A DNA stretch of 22,994 nucleotides. It comes from JBJXFY01 sp046155815 (lineage in GTDB: Bacteria > Verrucomicrobiota > Verrucomicrobiia > Limisphaerales > CAIMTB01). The notes under the pieces were generated by a model that saw only the letters and a program-made list of their open reading frames with translations, was not told the origin of the DNA and searched no databases. This document shows positions 8,306 through 19,139 of the stretch, piece by piece. Each line of letters opens with the position of its first letter. The stretch's first letter is position 1. The stretch lies in assembly GCA_046155815.1 (NCBI GenBank), contig JBJXFY010000242.1:1-22994 (forward strand), given 5' to 3'. The position numbers and the translations under genes were made by a program.

Positions 8306-8794
8306 ATGATCAAGCAAGTCTCCGGCGACATCCTTCTCAGCGGCGCGCAGGCCGTGGCCCACGGCATCGCGCCCAACGACCATTTCGACTCCGGCCTCGC
8401 CCTGAGCTTGCGCCAGGACTGGCCGGCCCTGCACAAGGACTTCCGGCACTTCCTGCACACCGACCATCCCAAGCCCGGCGGGCTGTGGGTTTGGACCCGG
8501 GCGGATGGACGCCGCATCATCAACCTGTTCACCCAGGAACCGGCCCCGGACCACCACGCGCGCCCCGGCCACGCGACCTATCACAACGTCAATCACTGCC
8601 TGCGCGAGCTGCACAAGCTGGTCGAGCGCGAGGGGATTTCCAGCCTTGCCCTGCCACGCCTCGCCACCGGCGTGGGCGGACTGGAGTGGAACCAGGTGGA
8701 ACCGTTGATCCAGCAGCACCTCGGCCCGCTGACGATTCCCGTGTACATCTACACGAACTACCAGAAGGGCGTGAAGGCGGCGGAGGGCGCGTAG
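8306..8794 (+). CDS. Macro-domain protein, TARG1/ALC1-like
   Basis: This 162-residue single-domain protein is expected to bind ADP-ribose or a related nucleotide in the cytoplasm. The fold markers are the N-terminal GDILLSGAQAVAHGIA (residues 7-22, matching GDLF...AHCI of TARG1), a central INLFTQE, and the phosphate-binding loop LPRLATGVGGLEWNQV, which aligns with the MPRIGCGLDRLQWENV stretch of TARG1. By that alignment the TARG1 catalytic Asp becomes Gly and the catalytic Lys becomes Gln or Glu, so TARG1-type de-ADP-ribosylation is not expected. No DarT-like toxin gene is adjacent, which argues against a DarTG pair here. It converges with the ABC-transporter operon across about 113 bp, without a clear terminator. 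Family identity is strong; the biological role is unknown. Confidence 0.9.
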   Translation: MIKQVSGDILLSGAQAVAHGIAPNDHFDSGLALSLRQDWPALHKDFRHFLHTDHPKPGGLWVWTRADGRRIINLFTQEPAPDHHARPGHATYHNVNHCLRELHKLVEREGISSLALPRLATGVGGLEWNQVEPLIQQHLGPLTIPVYIYTNYQKGVKAAEGA

Positions 8795-8907
8795 CGGACC
8801 CGAAGCATACGGAAGCCGGGACGGCATGGGCTGCGGCCTGCCGCGCCGGGATGAAGGCGAGGCCGGCCATCCGGATCGCCGGTTTATCGCACGACGAAGG
8901 AGGGGGC

Positions 8908-11544
<2,637 letters not shown>

Positions 11545-11558
11545 GGAATCAGGCGCGT

Positions 11559-11729
11559 TCACGCGGCGTCCAGTTCGGCGCGGGTCGCCGCGGTGCCCCC
11601 GTCCAGAACCGTCACGGTGGAGGCCTTCAAGGCACCGTTGCGGAGGACATGGAGTGTTGGGGCGAGCGCAGTCTCCCTGTCCTCCAAACCTCCGCGCCTG
11701 GGCAGCTGGCTCATGGAAAGCGGCATCAT
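11559..11729 (-). CDS. Possible 56-residue small ORF tiling the gap inside the transporter operon
   Basis: Between the upstream permease and the ATPase-permease fusion is an open frame of 56 codons. Its ATG (11729) overlaps the permease stop as ATGA, and its TGA overlaps the alternative GTG start (11562) of the fusion as GTGA. The translation (beginning MMPLSMSQLPRRGG, ending TRAELDAA) has no transmembrane segment and no family I recognise. The coupled ends favour translation, but in GC-rich DNA a stop-free 171 nt is unremarkable. The hairpin and shared 10-mer inside it suggest an inserted repeat instead. Confidence 0.3.
   Translation of the reverse strand: MMPLSMSQLPRRGGLEDRETALAPTLHVLRNGALKASTVTVLDGGTAATRAELDAA
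11614..11638. repeat. Imperfect hairpin sharing a 10-mer with the 1339-1348 intergenic element
   Basis: ACGGTG (11614-11619) pairs with CACCGT (11633-11638). The loop contains the smaller palindrome CCTT-C-AAGG. The string GGAGGCCTTC (11619-11628) followed by GCACCGT (11632-11638) recurs at 1339-1348 and 1360-1366. It could be a fragment of a dispersed repeat, or an mRNA structure tuning downstream expression of the ATPase-permease fusion. There is no T-run, so it is not a convincing terminator. Confidence 0.35.
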
Positions 11730-12730
11730 GAACGACGAACAAACTTGTTCCTCCAACCATCCAGCAGCGCCGCCAACAGAATGACCGCTCCCTTGACGAT
11801 GGTGATGAGGAAATCGGAGACGTTCAGCAGGTTCAGGCCGTTGCCGAGGAGCGTGAGGAACAGCACGCCATAGACGGTCCACAGCACCTTGCCTTTGCCG
11901 CCGAACAGGCTGGTTCCGCCGATGACCGCCGCGCCAATGACGTCGAGAAGCAGCGCCTTGCCGTGGTTGGGCGAACCGGTCTCCAGCCGGGCGGTGAGGA
12001 GGACGGAGGCGAGGGCGGCGAACAGTCCGCTCAACACATAGGCGCTGACCGTCACGCCGCTGACCGGGACACCCGAGATCAGGGACGCGCGCGGGTTCTG
12101 GCCGACGGCATGGAACCAGCGCCCGAGCAGCGTGCGCGTAAGCAGCAGATGCGCCAGCAGCGCCGCCAGCGCGGCCAGCGACGCCGCGAGCCACGCCTGA
12201 TGCCCGAGCACGAGAAACGCGGCGGGCAGGTTGTAGATGCTCTCGGCGTTGGCCGCCTTCTTGGCCAGCCAGACGGCCAATCCCCCGAAGAACATCATTG
12301 AAGTGAGCGTGACCATGAAGGCCGGCATCCGCAGCCACGCGATGCACGCGCCATTGAAGAATCCGACGAGCGCACCCGTGCCGAGCATGGCCGCGACGGC
12401 CACCGGCATCGCCGCCGGGCTGCCCTGCAGGAACCCGGCCTCACCGCCCATGACCAGTGCGCCCACGACACTGGCCAGGCCAATGACTGCGGTGACCGAC
12501 AGGTCAATCCCCGCCGTGATGAGGACGAGGGTCTGCCCCGTGGCGAGGACGAGCAACGGCAGGCAGGCGACGAGGAGGGTCGCGAAGTTGTCGGTGGATA
12601 CGAATCCCGGCGCGAACGGGGCAAAAGCAAGAAAGATACCGAGGCAGAGGAAGAGAACGAAGAACTCGGAAGCGACGAGTCGGTTCGTGACCGAGGGCCC
12701 GGGGCTCGTGATTGTCCGCGCTGTGGTCAC
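11726..12730 (-). CDS. Sugar ABC transporter permease, RbsC type
   Basis: This 334-residue integral inner-membrane protein of the branched-chain/ribose permease family forms half of the sugar channel. It has about 8-10 hydrophobic segments from residue 22 onwards, the family motif TAGIDLSV (72-79) after a long first pair of helices, and the cytoplasmic coupling motif GGTSLFGGKGKV (271-282). It starts at a GTG (12730), since no closer ATG precedes the first helix. It lies 40 nt downstream of the binding-protein gene. Its sequence clearly differs from the permease domain fused to the ATPase, so the two probably pair as a heterodimer. Substrate specificity is inferred from the operon, with D-apiose or an apiose-derived sugar most likely. 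Confidence 0.93.
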   Translation of the reverse strand: MTTARTITSPGPSVTNRLVASEFFVLFLCLGIFLAFAPFAPGFVSTDNFATLLVACLPLLVLATGQTLVLITAGIDLSVTAVIGLASVVGALVMGGEAGFLQGSPAAMPVAVAAMLGTGALVGFFNGACIAWLRMPAFMVTLTSMMFFGGLAVWLAKKAANAESIYNLPAAFLVLGHQAWLAASLAALAALLAHLLLTRTLLGRWFHAVGQNPRASLISGVPVSGVTVSAYVLSGLFAALASVLLTARLETGSPNHGKALLLDVIGAAVIGGTSLFGGKGKVLWTVYGVLFLTLLGNGLNLLNVSDFLITIVKGAVILLAALLDGWRNKFVRRS

Positions 12731-12770
12731 GCGTCGTCGGGGGAAGCGGCCGATGGATTTGGTGGAGCGG

Positions 12771-13817
12771 CTATTTCTTCTTCTTTGCCACCACTGCGCC
12801 CCACATTCGCGGTTCCAGCTCCTTCAGGTTTTCCTGCGTGATGGCAAAGCCCTTGTCGTCGATGCGGGCGGGAACCGCCTTGCCGGCCTTTGCATCCAGG
12901 ATGACCTGCAGGGCCTGCTCGGCTTCCCAGTAGACATCCTGCACGCCGGTGGCGTCCACGTAGCCCTCGGCCATGAGCTGATAAGCGGTGGCGTCGCCGT
13001 CGAAGCCGCCGAGGATGACGTGGCCGGGTTCGTTGTGCTTCTTCCATTTTCCAAGTCCGCTCAGTACGGACTTGATGCTGGGAAGCATGAAGTCGCTCGA
13101 GGCGAAGATCAGGCCGATGTCCGGATGGGCCTGCATCGAGCTCTGCATGCCGGCGAGCGCCTTCTCCTGGTTCCAATCGGTGGGGACACGGGACACCACC
13201 TCGACGGCCTCGCCCGCCTCCTTGATCGCCGCCTCGAAACCATCGCGACGGCCGATGGCGTTCACGTCGCTCAGGTCGCCCATCAGGATCATCGCCTTCT
13301 GCTTCCGGCCCGTCTTCTTCGCGAGCGCGACGAGGTGGCTCACCGTGTCCTTGGTGATGGCAAAATTGTCCGGGGCCACGGCGGTGTGCCGTGCGTCAGT
13401 CGGGTCGGCCGGGCGATTGAAGAGCACGACGGGGATGTTTGCCGAGTTGCAGGCCTTGATCATCGGAATGACCGTCTTGCCGTCCTTCGGCACGATGATG
13501 ATGCCATCCACCCTGCGGTTGATGAAGCTCTTCACCTGGTCGAACTGCTTGGCGGTGTCGCCGTCCGCGACCGCCTCGAGCATGGTGATGCCACGGGCGG
13601 CGCAGTCGGCCTTCAGTTTGTCGAAGGCGGCCACCCAGAATTCGGTCATTAGCGACTCGAAGGCGACCCCGATGGTTTTCACTTCGCCGGGCGCGGAGCT
13701 TGGGCTGGCGGAGGAGGTGGACGCGGAGCCGGTTTCCGCCGGACGGTCGCAGCTGACGAGAAACAGGGCGGCGACGGCGGCGAGAGACGAGAGGAAGAGT
13801 TGCAGGAGGCGGTTCAT
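12771..13817 (-). CDS. Sugar-binding lipoprotein of the ABC importer (RbsB/periplasmic binding protein family)
   Basis: This 348-residue solute-binding protein delivers the sugar to the permease. Residues 1-23 are a lipoprotein signal (MNRLLQLFLSSLAAVAALFL then VSC), with the lipobox cysteine at position 23, so it is probably membrane-anchored. A Ser/Ala/Pro-rich spacer (24-46) precedes the type I periplasmic fold. That begins IGVAFESLMTEFW and shows the usual DGIIIVP, VVLFNRP and ILGGFDGDATAYQLM elements. The C-terminus is a Lys run (KKKK). The start overlaps the stop of the upstream lactonase gene by 4 nt (ATGA), which ties uptake to apionate catabolism. Its ligand cannot be read from sequence. 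D-apiose, which is furanosidic in glycosides, is the contextual guess. Confidence 0.93.
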   Translation of the reverse strand: MNRLLQLFLSSLAAVAALFLVSCDRPAETGSASTSSASPSSAPGEVKTIGVAFESLMTEFWVAAFDKLKADCAARGITMLEAVADGDTAKQFDQVKSFINRRVDGIIIVPKDGKTVIPMIKACNSANIPVVLFNRPADPTDARHTAVAPDNFAITKDTVSHLVALAKKTGRKQKAMILMGDLSDVNAIGRRDGFEAAIKEAGEAVEVVSRVPTDWNQEKALAGMQSSMQAHPDIGLIFASSDFMLPSIKSVLSGLGKWKKHNEPGHVILGGFDGDATAYQLMAEGYVDATGVQDVYWEAEQALQVILDAKAGKAVPARIDDKGFAITQENLKELEPRMWGAVVAKKKK

Positions 13818-15793
13818 GGGCGTGTGGTGCTGGAAGAAAGTGAGTCAGCCGACGAGTCGAGAGTTGCCACGGCCCAGGGACCGAGCTCCAGTTCTCCACC
13901 GGCCCCGACGAGGCCAGTGGGCCGGGACTGTTCCTGGGAGGTCATGGAGAGGAGCTTGCCCGATGAGCCGAGGCGGCGCGAGAGCAACCAGCGGCCGAGG
14001 CCCTCGAAAGTCACACGGCGCGGCTCCGGGCCGAGATTGGCAACCAGCAAACGGAGTCGGCCGCCCGTCCGCAATAGCAGGGACGCGACGGCGCGGGACT
14101 GGTCCACTTCCGTGCGCAGCACTTCTGCTCCGGAAAACGCTCCGACGTCCGCCAGCACATGATAGAGCGGGTAAACCGTGCCTGCGGCCGACGGAAACTT
14201 GTCCGGGAGCGGCGAACCGGCGGCCGTTTCCATCACGCCGCGCCAACCGGTCGTCTCGTAGAAAGTCACGCTGTCCGCGCCGGACTCGGCCAGCGCCTTC
14301 AGCATCGCCAGTGTCCAGGCGGCGCCGAGGAGCGAGAGCTGGCGCGGGTCCACCTGCGGCGGCAGTTCGCCGGGCGGCACGGGCGCCGCCGGCCCAGTGG
14401 CGTTGGGATTGAACCGTGGTCGAAGCGTGACCGTGGACACCATCAAGGGCTTGCCGGGGAAGTAGCGGCGAACGCTGGTCAGCTGATGCGCGGCCGCCTC
14501 CGGCGTCTCGGTGATGCTGGCGTCGTCGAAGGCATGCACCTGCGGATTCATTGACCAGCCAATGAAATCCGCGTCCGCCGGCGGGCGTTGCAGGTTGAGC
14601 TGATAGAGGTCGGCGTCGGTGCCGGCCCCGAGGGGCACGCCGGGCAGGACATCCTTCAGGGCCGCCTGGGCCGCCCGCAGTGCGGTCGGAGTCGTGGATT
14701 GCTGTTGGCGATGGAACACGAGCACGCGCGCGAGTGTGTCGCATCGGGATGCGAGCGCCTTGGCCGCCGGTGCGAGCCCATTCTCCGGAGATGCGTCCAG
14801 ATGCAAGGCCACCTCCAGCTTCGCCCCCAACTGACCGGCTTCGAGGGCCGCTCGTTCGAGTTGCTGCCGCCAGGTGTCTTCCCACAGTCGGAGGTCCACC
14901 CGCAGGTGCGCCGGACGCAGGTGCCGCAGCCGGTTCGCTTCGTCCGCGAGCAGCGGTTGTCCGTGACTCGCCACGCCCAGACCGATTGCAGGCAGCGGCG
15001 TGACATCGCCGAGGACGCGCACTATCACGGTCGGGCGGTCCTGAGTTGTCGGCGAGAGCTTGGAAGTGCCGGACACGGGTCGGGAATGATCCACGATGCG
15101 CAGTCGGACTTCCTGGCGCACCCGTGTCCCGGCCTGAATCTCCATGGGGAACGGCAGGCGCAATGGGGTGCAGTAGGTCTTGAAGCTGGCGTCGATCCAG
15201 TTGCGCTGGTCCTCCATCTCGAAGAGGTCGCCCGTGAATTCCAACTCCGCCCACACGCCGGGGGCCACTTCATGGGCCAGCCCCGCAAGGTCGTGCAACC
15301 ATTTCACGGGTTGTTCCGCGGCAATCGTGTCCGGAAAACAAAGCTCCCGTTCGGTGTCGTCGGCATAGCGCGCCCGGCACGCGGCTCCGGCGCACTCACG
15401 GATGGGATGCAGCACGCAAAAACCGATGCGGTTGCGGCGGAAGGTGCTCTTCGCCTCGCCCTCGAACGTGAACCGAATGCTCCCATCGCCCGCGCCAAGG
15501 ATGTCCGCTCGCCAGACGAAATGAATCACCCCATTTCGATGCGTGCTCACATAGCTGACATGGAAATCCGCATCGGAGGCCCGCACGTCCAGGTCCGAAA
15601 TCACTCCGGGCACCGTGTCCCAGTTATGGTCGCGCACGGCGGCGTAGATGCGCCGGACGACCTCGCGGCCGCCCCAGGTCAGGTAGCGGAGGTCACCCGT
15701 GCCGTAGAAAAGCGAGAGCAGCCCGGCTTGCAAAGGTCGCGGACGCGCGGCCGCACGATCGCCGGACGCCGGCGGGACGGAATCCATGGGCAT
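13814..15793 (-). CDS. apnL: D-apionate lactonase (D-apionolactonase, ApnL-like)
   Basis: ApnL hydrolyses D-apionolactone to D-apionate in the cytoplasm, the step after D-apiose dehydrogenase. The 659-residue product begins with a beta-rich region (about 20-260, including LLSLFYGTGDLRYLTWGG and HNWDTVPGVISD). A TIM-barrel-like middle follows (about 270-590, with HLRVDLRLWEDTW, FIGWSMNPQVHAFDD and SVTFYETTGWRGVM), then a C-terminal beta domain. This matches the length and pattern I associate with the apionate lactonase family, but I cannot assign catalytic residues. There is no signal peptide. The ATG at 15793 shares one base with the dehydrogenase stop (TGATG); an ATG two codons later is possible. 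Downstream, it overlaps the binding-protein gene by 4 nt. Assignment rests on overall resemblance plus an ordered apiose-pathway neighbourhood. Confidence 0.85.
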   Translation of the reverse strand: MPMDSVPPASGDRAAARPRPLQAGLLSLFYGTGDLRYLTWGGREVVRRIYAAVRDHNWDTVPGVISDLDVRASDADFHVSYVSTHRNGVIHFVWRADILGAGDGSIRFTFEGEAKSTFRRNRIGFCVLHPIRECAGAACRARYADDTERELCFPDTIAAEQPVKWLHDLAGLAHEVAPGVWAELEFTGDLFEMEDQRNWIDASFKTYCTPLRLPFPMEIQAGTRVRQEVRLRIVDHSRPVSGTSKLSPTTQDRPTVIVRVLGDVTPLPAIGLGVASHGQPLLADEANRLRHLRPAHLRVDLRLWEDTWRQQLERAALEAGQLGAKLEVALHLDASPENGLAPAAKALASRCDTLARVLVFHRQQQSTTPTALRAAQAALKDVLPGVPLGAGTDADLYQLNLQRPPADADFIGWSMNPQVHAFDDASITETPEAAAHQLTSVRRYFPGKPLMVSTVTLRPRFNPNATGPAAPVPPGELPPQVDPRQLSLLGAAWTLAMLKALAESGADSVTFYETTGWRGVMETAAGSPLPDKFPSAAGTVYPLYHVLADVGAFSGAEVLRTEVDQSRAVASLLLRTGGRLRLLVANLGPEPRRVTFEGLGRWLLSRRLGSSGKLLSMTSQEQSRPTGLVGAGGELELGPWAVATLDSSADSLSSSTTRP

Positions 15794-16827
15794 CAGTTCT
15801 TCAGATGGATGACACGATCCTTGGCCGCGCTCTCGTAGGCGGCGAAGGTGAGTTCCATGGTCCTGAGATTGTCGGCGCCGGTCGTCTCGCCCGGCCTCTC
15901 GCCGCGGAGAGCGCCAATCAGGTCCTTCAGGCAGGGCACCATGCTGGCCTGCGCGATATCATAGCGCGGATCGGCCCACGCGTAACGCGGCGGCGCGTTC
16001 CTCCGGCAGTAGGTCCCCTCCTTAGTGGTGATCCGGAGCCAATGGTCGGCGGTGAGTTCCAAGCTGCCCGACGCCCCCTCGACGAAGGCCAGGGTCTGTG
16101 GGAAGCACTCTCGCTCCAGTGGCGTCCTGGCGTAGGCCACCTCGATGACTACGCTCGTACGGGCCTCGCCCATCGAGAGGAGCAGCGTGGCGACGTTTTC
16201 GCCCTTCACGGCGGGCCACAGCGTCCGGTGCGTCTGGCAATAGACCGAGCGCGCTTCGCCAAAGCAGGCTCGTGCGGTGTCGAGGAGATGCACGCCGAGG
16301 TCGGTCAGGATGAAGCGTTCAAGCTCGCGGAGCGCGGGCTGGTTGGCCCAGACATCGAAGCCGGAGATCATCGTCAATCGCGCCCGGAAAGGCGTTCCGA
16401 TGACGCCCGAACGGAGCGTTTCGATCAGCGCGCGTATCGGCGCCTGCCAGCGCCAGTTTTCGTGCACGAAGAACGGCGTCTTCGCGCGGGCGAAGGCGGC
16501 GACCATCGCGCGGGCGTCGGCCAGGGTCGCCGCCATCGGCTTCTGGCAGATGCAGGGGATGCGGTGCTTCGCGCAGAGCAGCGAGAGCGGCTTGTGGCCG
16601 CCGACTTCGGTGATGTTGTCCACGAAGTCCGGCTTGATCTCGCGCAGCAGCTTCTCCGGGTCGTCATAGACTGCCAGCACACCGAGGTCGCGGGCGAAAG
16701 CCTTGGCGCGTGCGCGCGTGCGATTGTAGATGGCCACGCACTCCGTGCCGCCGATCTCGCGCCAGGCCGCCATTTGGACGCGCGACCAGAAGCCGGCGCC
16801 GAAGATGGCGAAGCGGAGCGGCTTCAT
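15793..16827 (-). CDS. apsD: Gfo/Idh/MocA-family oxidoreductase, probable D-apiose dehydrogenase
   Basis: This 344-residue NAD(P)-dependent dehydrogenase is expected to oxidise D-apiose to D-apionolactone, the first step of the oxidative route. The N-terminal Rossmann fold carries FGAGFWSRVQ (9-18). The family EKP-type motif appears as CQKP with Lys96, and the C-terminal domain has the usual catalytic pair in LTDLGVHLLD (Asp176, His180). A conserved VHENWRWQ segment follows at about 121-128. Its ATG overlaps the oxidoisomerase stop by 4 nt (ATGA), and its stop shares a base with the lactonase start, so translation is probably coupled on both sides. The fold is certain. Substrate is assigned from being flanked by apionate oxidoisomerase and apionolactonase genes; related inositol or glucose dehydrogenase activities cannot be excluded by sequence alone. 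Confidence 0.88.
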   Translation of the reverse strand: MKPLRFAIFGAGFWSRVQMAAWREIGGTECVAIYNRTRARAKAFARDLGVLAVYDDPEKLLREIKPDFVDNITEVGGHKPLSLLCAKHRIPCICQKPMAATLADARAMVAAFARAKTPFFVHENWRWQAPIRALIETLRSGVIGTPFRARLTMISGFDVWANQPALRELERFILTDLGVHLLDTARACFGEARSVYCQTHRTLWPAVKGENVATLLLSMGEARTSVVIEVAYARTPLERECFPQTLAFVEGASGSLELTADHWLRITTKEGTYCRRNAPPRYAWADPRYDIAQASMVPCLKDLIGALRGERPGETTGADNLRTMELTFAAYESAAKDRVIHLKN

Positions 16828-17696
16828 CGGACATTCTCCGGCAGCTTTCCGTCCACGATTATCCGGACCTGGTCCTTCACGCTCTTGGGTTCGAAAATGT
16901 TGCGCAGCCAGTCCTCTGCGAAGATGCGGCGCCGGCCATGTTCAGCGATGAGCTTGGCCCCGTCCGAGAACGGGAATCCGACTTTTCCGAAGCCGATGCC
17001 CAGTTCGACCTTGATGTGGCCATACATGAAATCCTCGGCCGCCGCGCGCGGCACGCCCCGGCGCACGGTCTCCTCGAGCACCTCCCGCAGCGCCAGGACC
17101 AGGGCGATGCCGCAGGTTTCGGCCATGGCGGGCTCGAGAATCGCCATCTGCTCGACGGTGATTCGGTGAGAGCGGGTGACGGGCGCGTAGATATCGCGGG
17201 CGATCCGTTCGCCCAGGGCGTAATGCTCCTCGGGCCCCTGCATGAGCGCGCAGACGATGGCCTGGCGGGCGTGAGTGCCGCCGAAGAAGTCGTTGATCTC
17301 GGCCTCGGTCTGGAAGTGGTCGAACACATCGGGGTGGCACGGATGCGACACGAAGTAGCTGATGTCGGGCCGGGGCGGCAGTTCGCCTGCATGCGCCGCC
17401 GCCGGGTCCAGGGTGAAGACCATGCAGCCGGGGCGCAGCAGTGGAACGACCTCGTGCGCCATCTTGCCCAGCACGCGGTCGGGCAGCGCAAGTATGACGA
17501 CATCCGCGGCGCGCAGGGCCTCGTCGCGCGTGGTCGGCGAGACGCCGCGCTCGCGGAGGTTGGCCAGGCCGCGCTCGCCGGTCTCGACGTAGAGCTTTTG
17601 GTAGCCGGGGTGGTCCTTCAGATGATCGGTGACGCGACAGCCCATTTTGCCGCCGGCGCCGACAAGGGTCAGAGTGACCGTCGATTTCTGGTTCAT
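16824..17696 (-). CDS. apnO: D-apionate oxidoisomerase (ApnO-like)
   Basis: ApnO converts D-apionate to 3-oxo-isoapionate with NAD+, combining oxidation with a carbon-skeleton rearrangement. The 290-residue protein has an N-terminal dinucleotide-binding loop LVGAGGKMGCRV (about 11-22), a second Rossmann marker DVVILALPDRVLG (about 65-77) and the conserved SHPCHPDVFDHF. The C-terminal helical domain, with MAETCGIALVLALRE and FMYGHIKVELGIGFGK, resembles the 6-phosphogluconate dehydrogenase-type fold. It begins 63 nt after the kinase stop and overlaps the dehydrogenase start by 4 nt. The 63-nt gap shows no promoter or hairpin I can support. Annotation pipelines may call such proteins a phosphogluconate dehydrogenase-like oxidoreductase; the neighbourhood favours ApnO. 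Confidence 0.88.
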   Translation of the reverse strand: MNQKSTVTLTLVGAGGKMGCRVTDHLKDHPGYQKLYVETGERGLANLRERGVSPTTRDEALRAADVVILALPDRVLGKMAHEVVPLLRPGCMVFTLDPAAAHAGELPPRPDISYFVSHPCHPDVFDHFQTEAEINDFFGGTHARQAIVCALMQGPEEHYALGERIARDIYAPVTRSHRITVEQMAILEPAMAETCGIALVLALREVLEETVRRGVPRAAAEDFMYGHIKVELGIGFGKVGFPFSDGAKLIAEHGRRRIFAEDWLRNIFEPKSVKDQVRIIVDGKLPENVR

Positions 17697-17759
17697 GATT
17701 CTCTGCTCACGGTTCGCTGTTCTGGGTCACGATGGGTTGGATGGCGCAGGCTAATGACG

Positions 17760-19139
17760 TCAGGTTGGTCTCGGTCCTCCATGAAGCACATCAAGCAAGA
17801 AGTGGTCCCGGCCGACTTGGCCGCCTTTAAACACGATTTCGCAGCCGTCGGCGACACGGCCGGGGGCGTGGATTTTGCACAAGGGCGAGCCGGGCGCGAT
17901 GGGGCCAAGATACTCCAGCGCCTCGATGCCCAGGTCGAGCGCGACGTGCATCGAGGTGTCGCCGCCGCAGACCACGGCGCGGCGCAGGCCGGTGCGCTGG
18001 AGCAGGTGCTCGAGCACCTGCGTCAGCAGATCCCCGAGCCGGCTGCTGGTCTGCGCATCCGCAGCCGCGCCTCTCCGCCGTGGATCGTCCGGTCCGCGAC
18101 TCGTGTGCAGAATCACCGAGTGGCCCCCGGCGAGTTGCGTTGCCGCCTCGTCGATCACGGAACGAGCCTGGCCGGAGCCGGCGACCGCGTCGGGAGCCAG
18201 CGCCACCTCGACGAACCCCGGCTGCAGGAGCGCGTGCGCGATCTGACGATTCGTGACCGGCGAGCAGCTGCCGGAGACGGCGACGATCTGATTCACGGAA
18301 GCGGGACGATGGAAGCACCGAGATTCCGAGGACACCGAGGCTTCGGTTCCGTCAGCCTTCTGTGTTCTCCCCAACTCTGGGCTCGAACTCCGCGCCCAAT
18401 GCGCGGTTAGGGCGTATTCCACCCCGCTCGAACCGACGACAAACAACGGCCCTTCCGCGGCCATCGCCTCAATCGCTTCACCAATGACCGGGAGATGAGC
18501 CTCTCGCAACGCGTCGAAAAGGACAATGGGCGCGGGGCTCGAACCACGAACCGCCAGCCGCACGCCGCGACCGTCTTCGAGCTCAAGCAAGTCCACCAGT
18601 TCCACCGGCAGCTTCGTCTGGTCGGCGAGAATCAACCGTATGTCCGCCTCCTTCATTGGGGTCACCGGATGCCGGCTCATCGTCGGATGGCGGTCGAGGC
18701 GGAACGGTTCCGTGTCGAGCCCGGAGCGGGCGAAGAGATTGCCGAACGCGACGTAGCGGCCCAGCACCGGCGCGCCCACCATGAGCGGCGTCGGGAGCTC
18801 GCCGAAGACACGCCGGCCGATCTCAATGGCGCGGCCGATCGATCCGATCCGCGGCGACGAGTCGAACGTCGAGCATATCTTGTAATGAATGATTGGTGCG
18901 CCGCTGGCCCGGAGCGCTTCGAAGGCCGGCGGCAGTGCCCGCTCCATCTCCTCCGGCGACATCGTGCGCGAGCCGCCCGCGATGCCAAAGGCGCGCAGAT
19001 CTGGGAGCCGGGCGACTTGTTCGGGCGAAGGCGGCGCAAGAAACAGCACCGTTTGCAGGCCCGCTTTCGACAAGGCCTCCATCACGTCGGTCGAACCGGT
19101 GAAGTCGTCACCGTAGTAGGCCAGGAGAAGACTATTCAT
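17760..19139 (-). CDS. oiaK: DUF1537 acid-sugar kinase, probable 3-oxo-isoapionate kinase
   Basis: This ATP-dependent kinase of the four-carbon acid-sugar kinase family is expected to phosphorylate 3-oxo-isoapionate at the 4-position. The 459-residue protein has the sugar-binding N-domain signature YYGDDFTGSTD (8-18) and HYKICSTFDSSPRIGSIG (about 85-102). The nucleotide-binding C-domain has VSGSCSPVTNRQ, VVCGGDTSMHVA and IVFKGGQVG. Length slightly exceeds the usual 420-430 because of an expanded Ser/Thr/Glu-rich interdomain linker (about 255-280), encoded partly by a 9-nt quasi-repeat. The ATG at 19139 overlaps the stop of the RuBisCO-like gene by 4 nt. Related kinases act on threonate, erythronate or denitrified analogues, so the substrate is assigned from the apiose-pathway context. 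Confidence 0.88.
   Translation of the reverse strand: MNSLLLAYYGDDFTGSTDVMEALSKAGLQTVLFLAPPSPEQVARLPDLRAFGIAGGSRTMSPEEMERALPPAFEALRASGAPIIHYKICSTFDSSPRIGSIGRAIEIGRRVFGELPTPLMVGAPVLGRYVAFGNLFARSGLDTEPFRLDRHPTMSRHPVTPMKEADIRLILADQTKLPVELVDLLELEDGRGVRLAVRGSSPAPIVLFDALREAHLPVIGEAIEAMAAEGPLFVVGSSGVEYALTAHWARSSSPELGRTQKADGTEASVSSESRCFHRPASVNQIVAVSGSCSPVTNRQIAHALLQPGFVEVALAPDAVAGSGQARSVIDEAATQLAGGHSVILHTSRGPDDPRRRGAAADAQTSSRLGDLLTQVLEHLLQRTGLRRAVVCGGDTSMHVALDLGIEALEYLGPIAPGSPLCKIHAPGRVADGCEIVFKGGQVGRDHFLLDVLHGGPRPT
18315..18341. repeat. Three 9-nt quasi-repeats inside the kinase linker
   Basis: On the plus strand the units GCACCGAGA, TTCCGAGGA and CACCGAGGC follow one another, a degenerate tandem with a CCGAG core. 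They encode part of a low-complexity Ser/Glu/Thr linker between the two kinase domains (about residues 267-275). The flanking sequence resembles the CTCGGTG-type short repeats I recall in intergenic DNA of some environmental bacteria. That link is memory-based and unverified. Confidence 0.4.

Noticed and set aside
8253..8309. 18-residue leader ORF overlapping the macro-domain start
   Set aside because: It is too short and compositionally ordinary; the TGA overlap with the ATG is easily a coincidence.
8306..8794. DarTG toxin-antitoxin system
   Set aside because: The macro domain is TARG1/DarG-like, but no DarT-type ADP-ribosyltransferase gene is adjacent on either side.
8795..8907. Possible bidirectional terminator between the macro gene and the transporter operon
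   Set aside because: Short GC palindromes are present (around CCGGATCGCCGG), but there is no strong stem with a T-run on either strand.
11545..11760. Extension of the ATPase-permease fusion start to 11760
   Set aside because: It would overlap the permease end and adds residues with no ATPase-domain similarity; the domain begins just after 11544.
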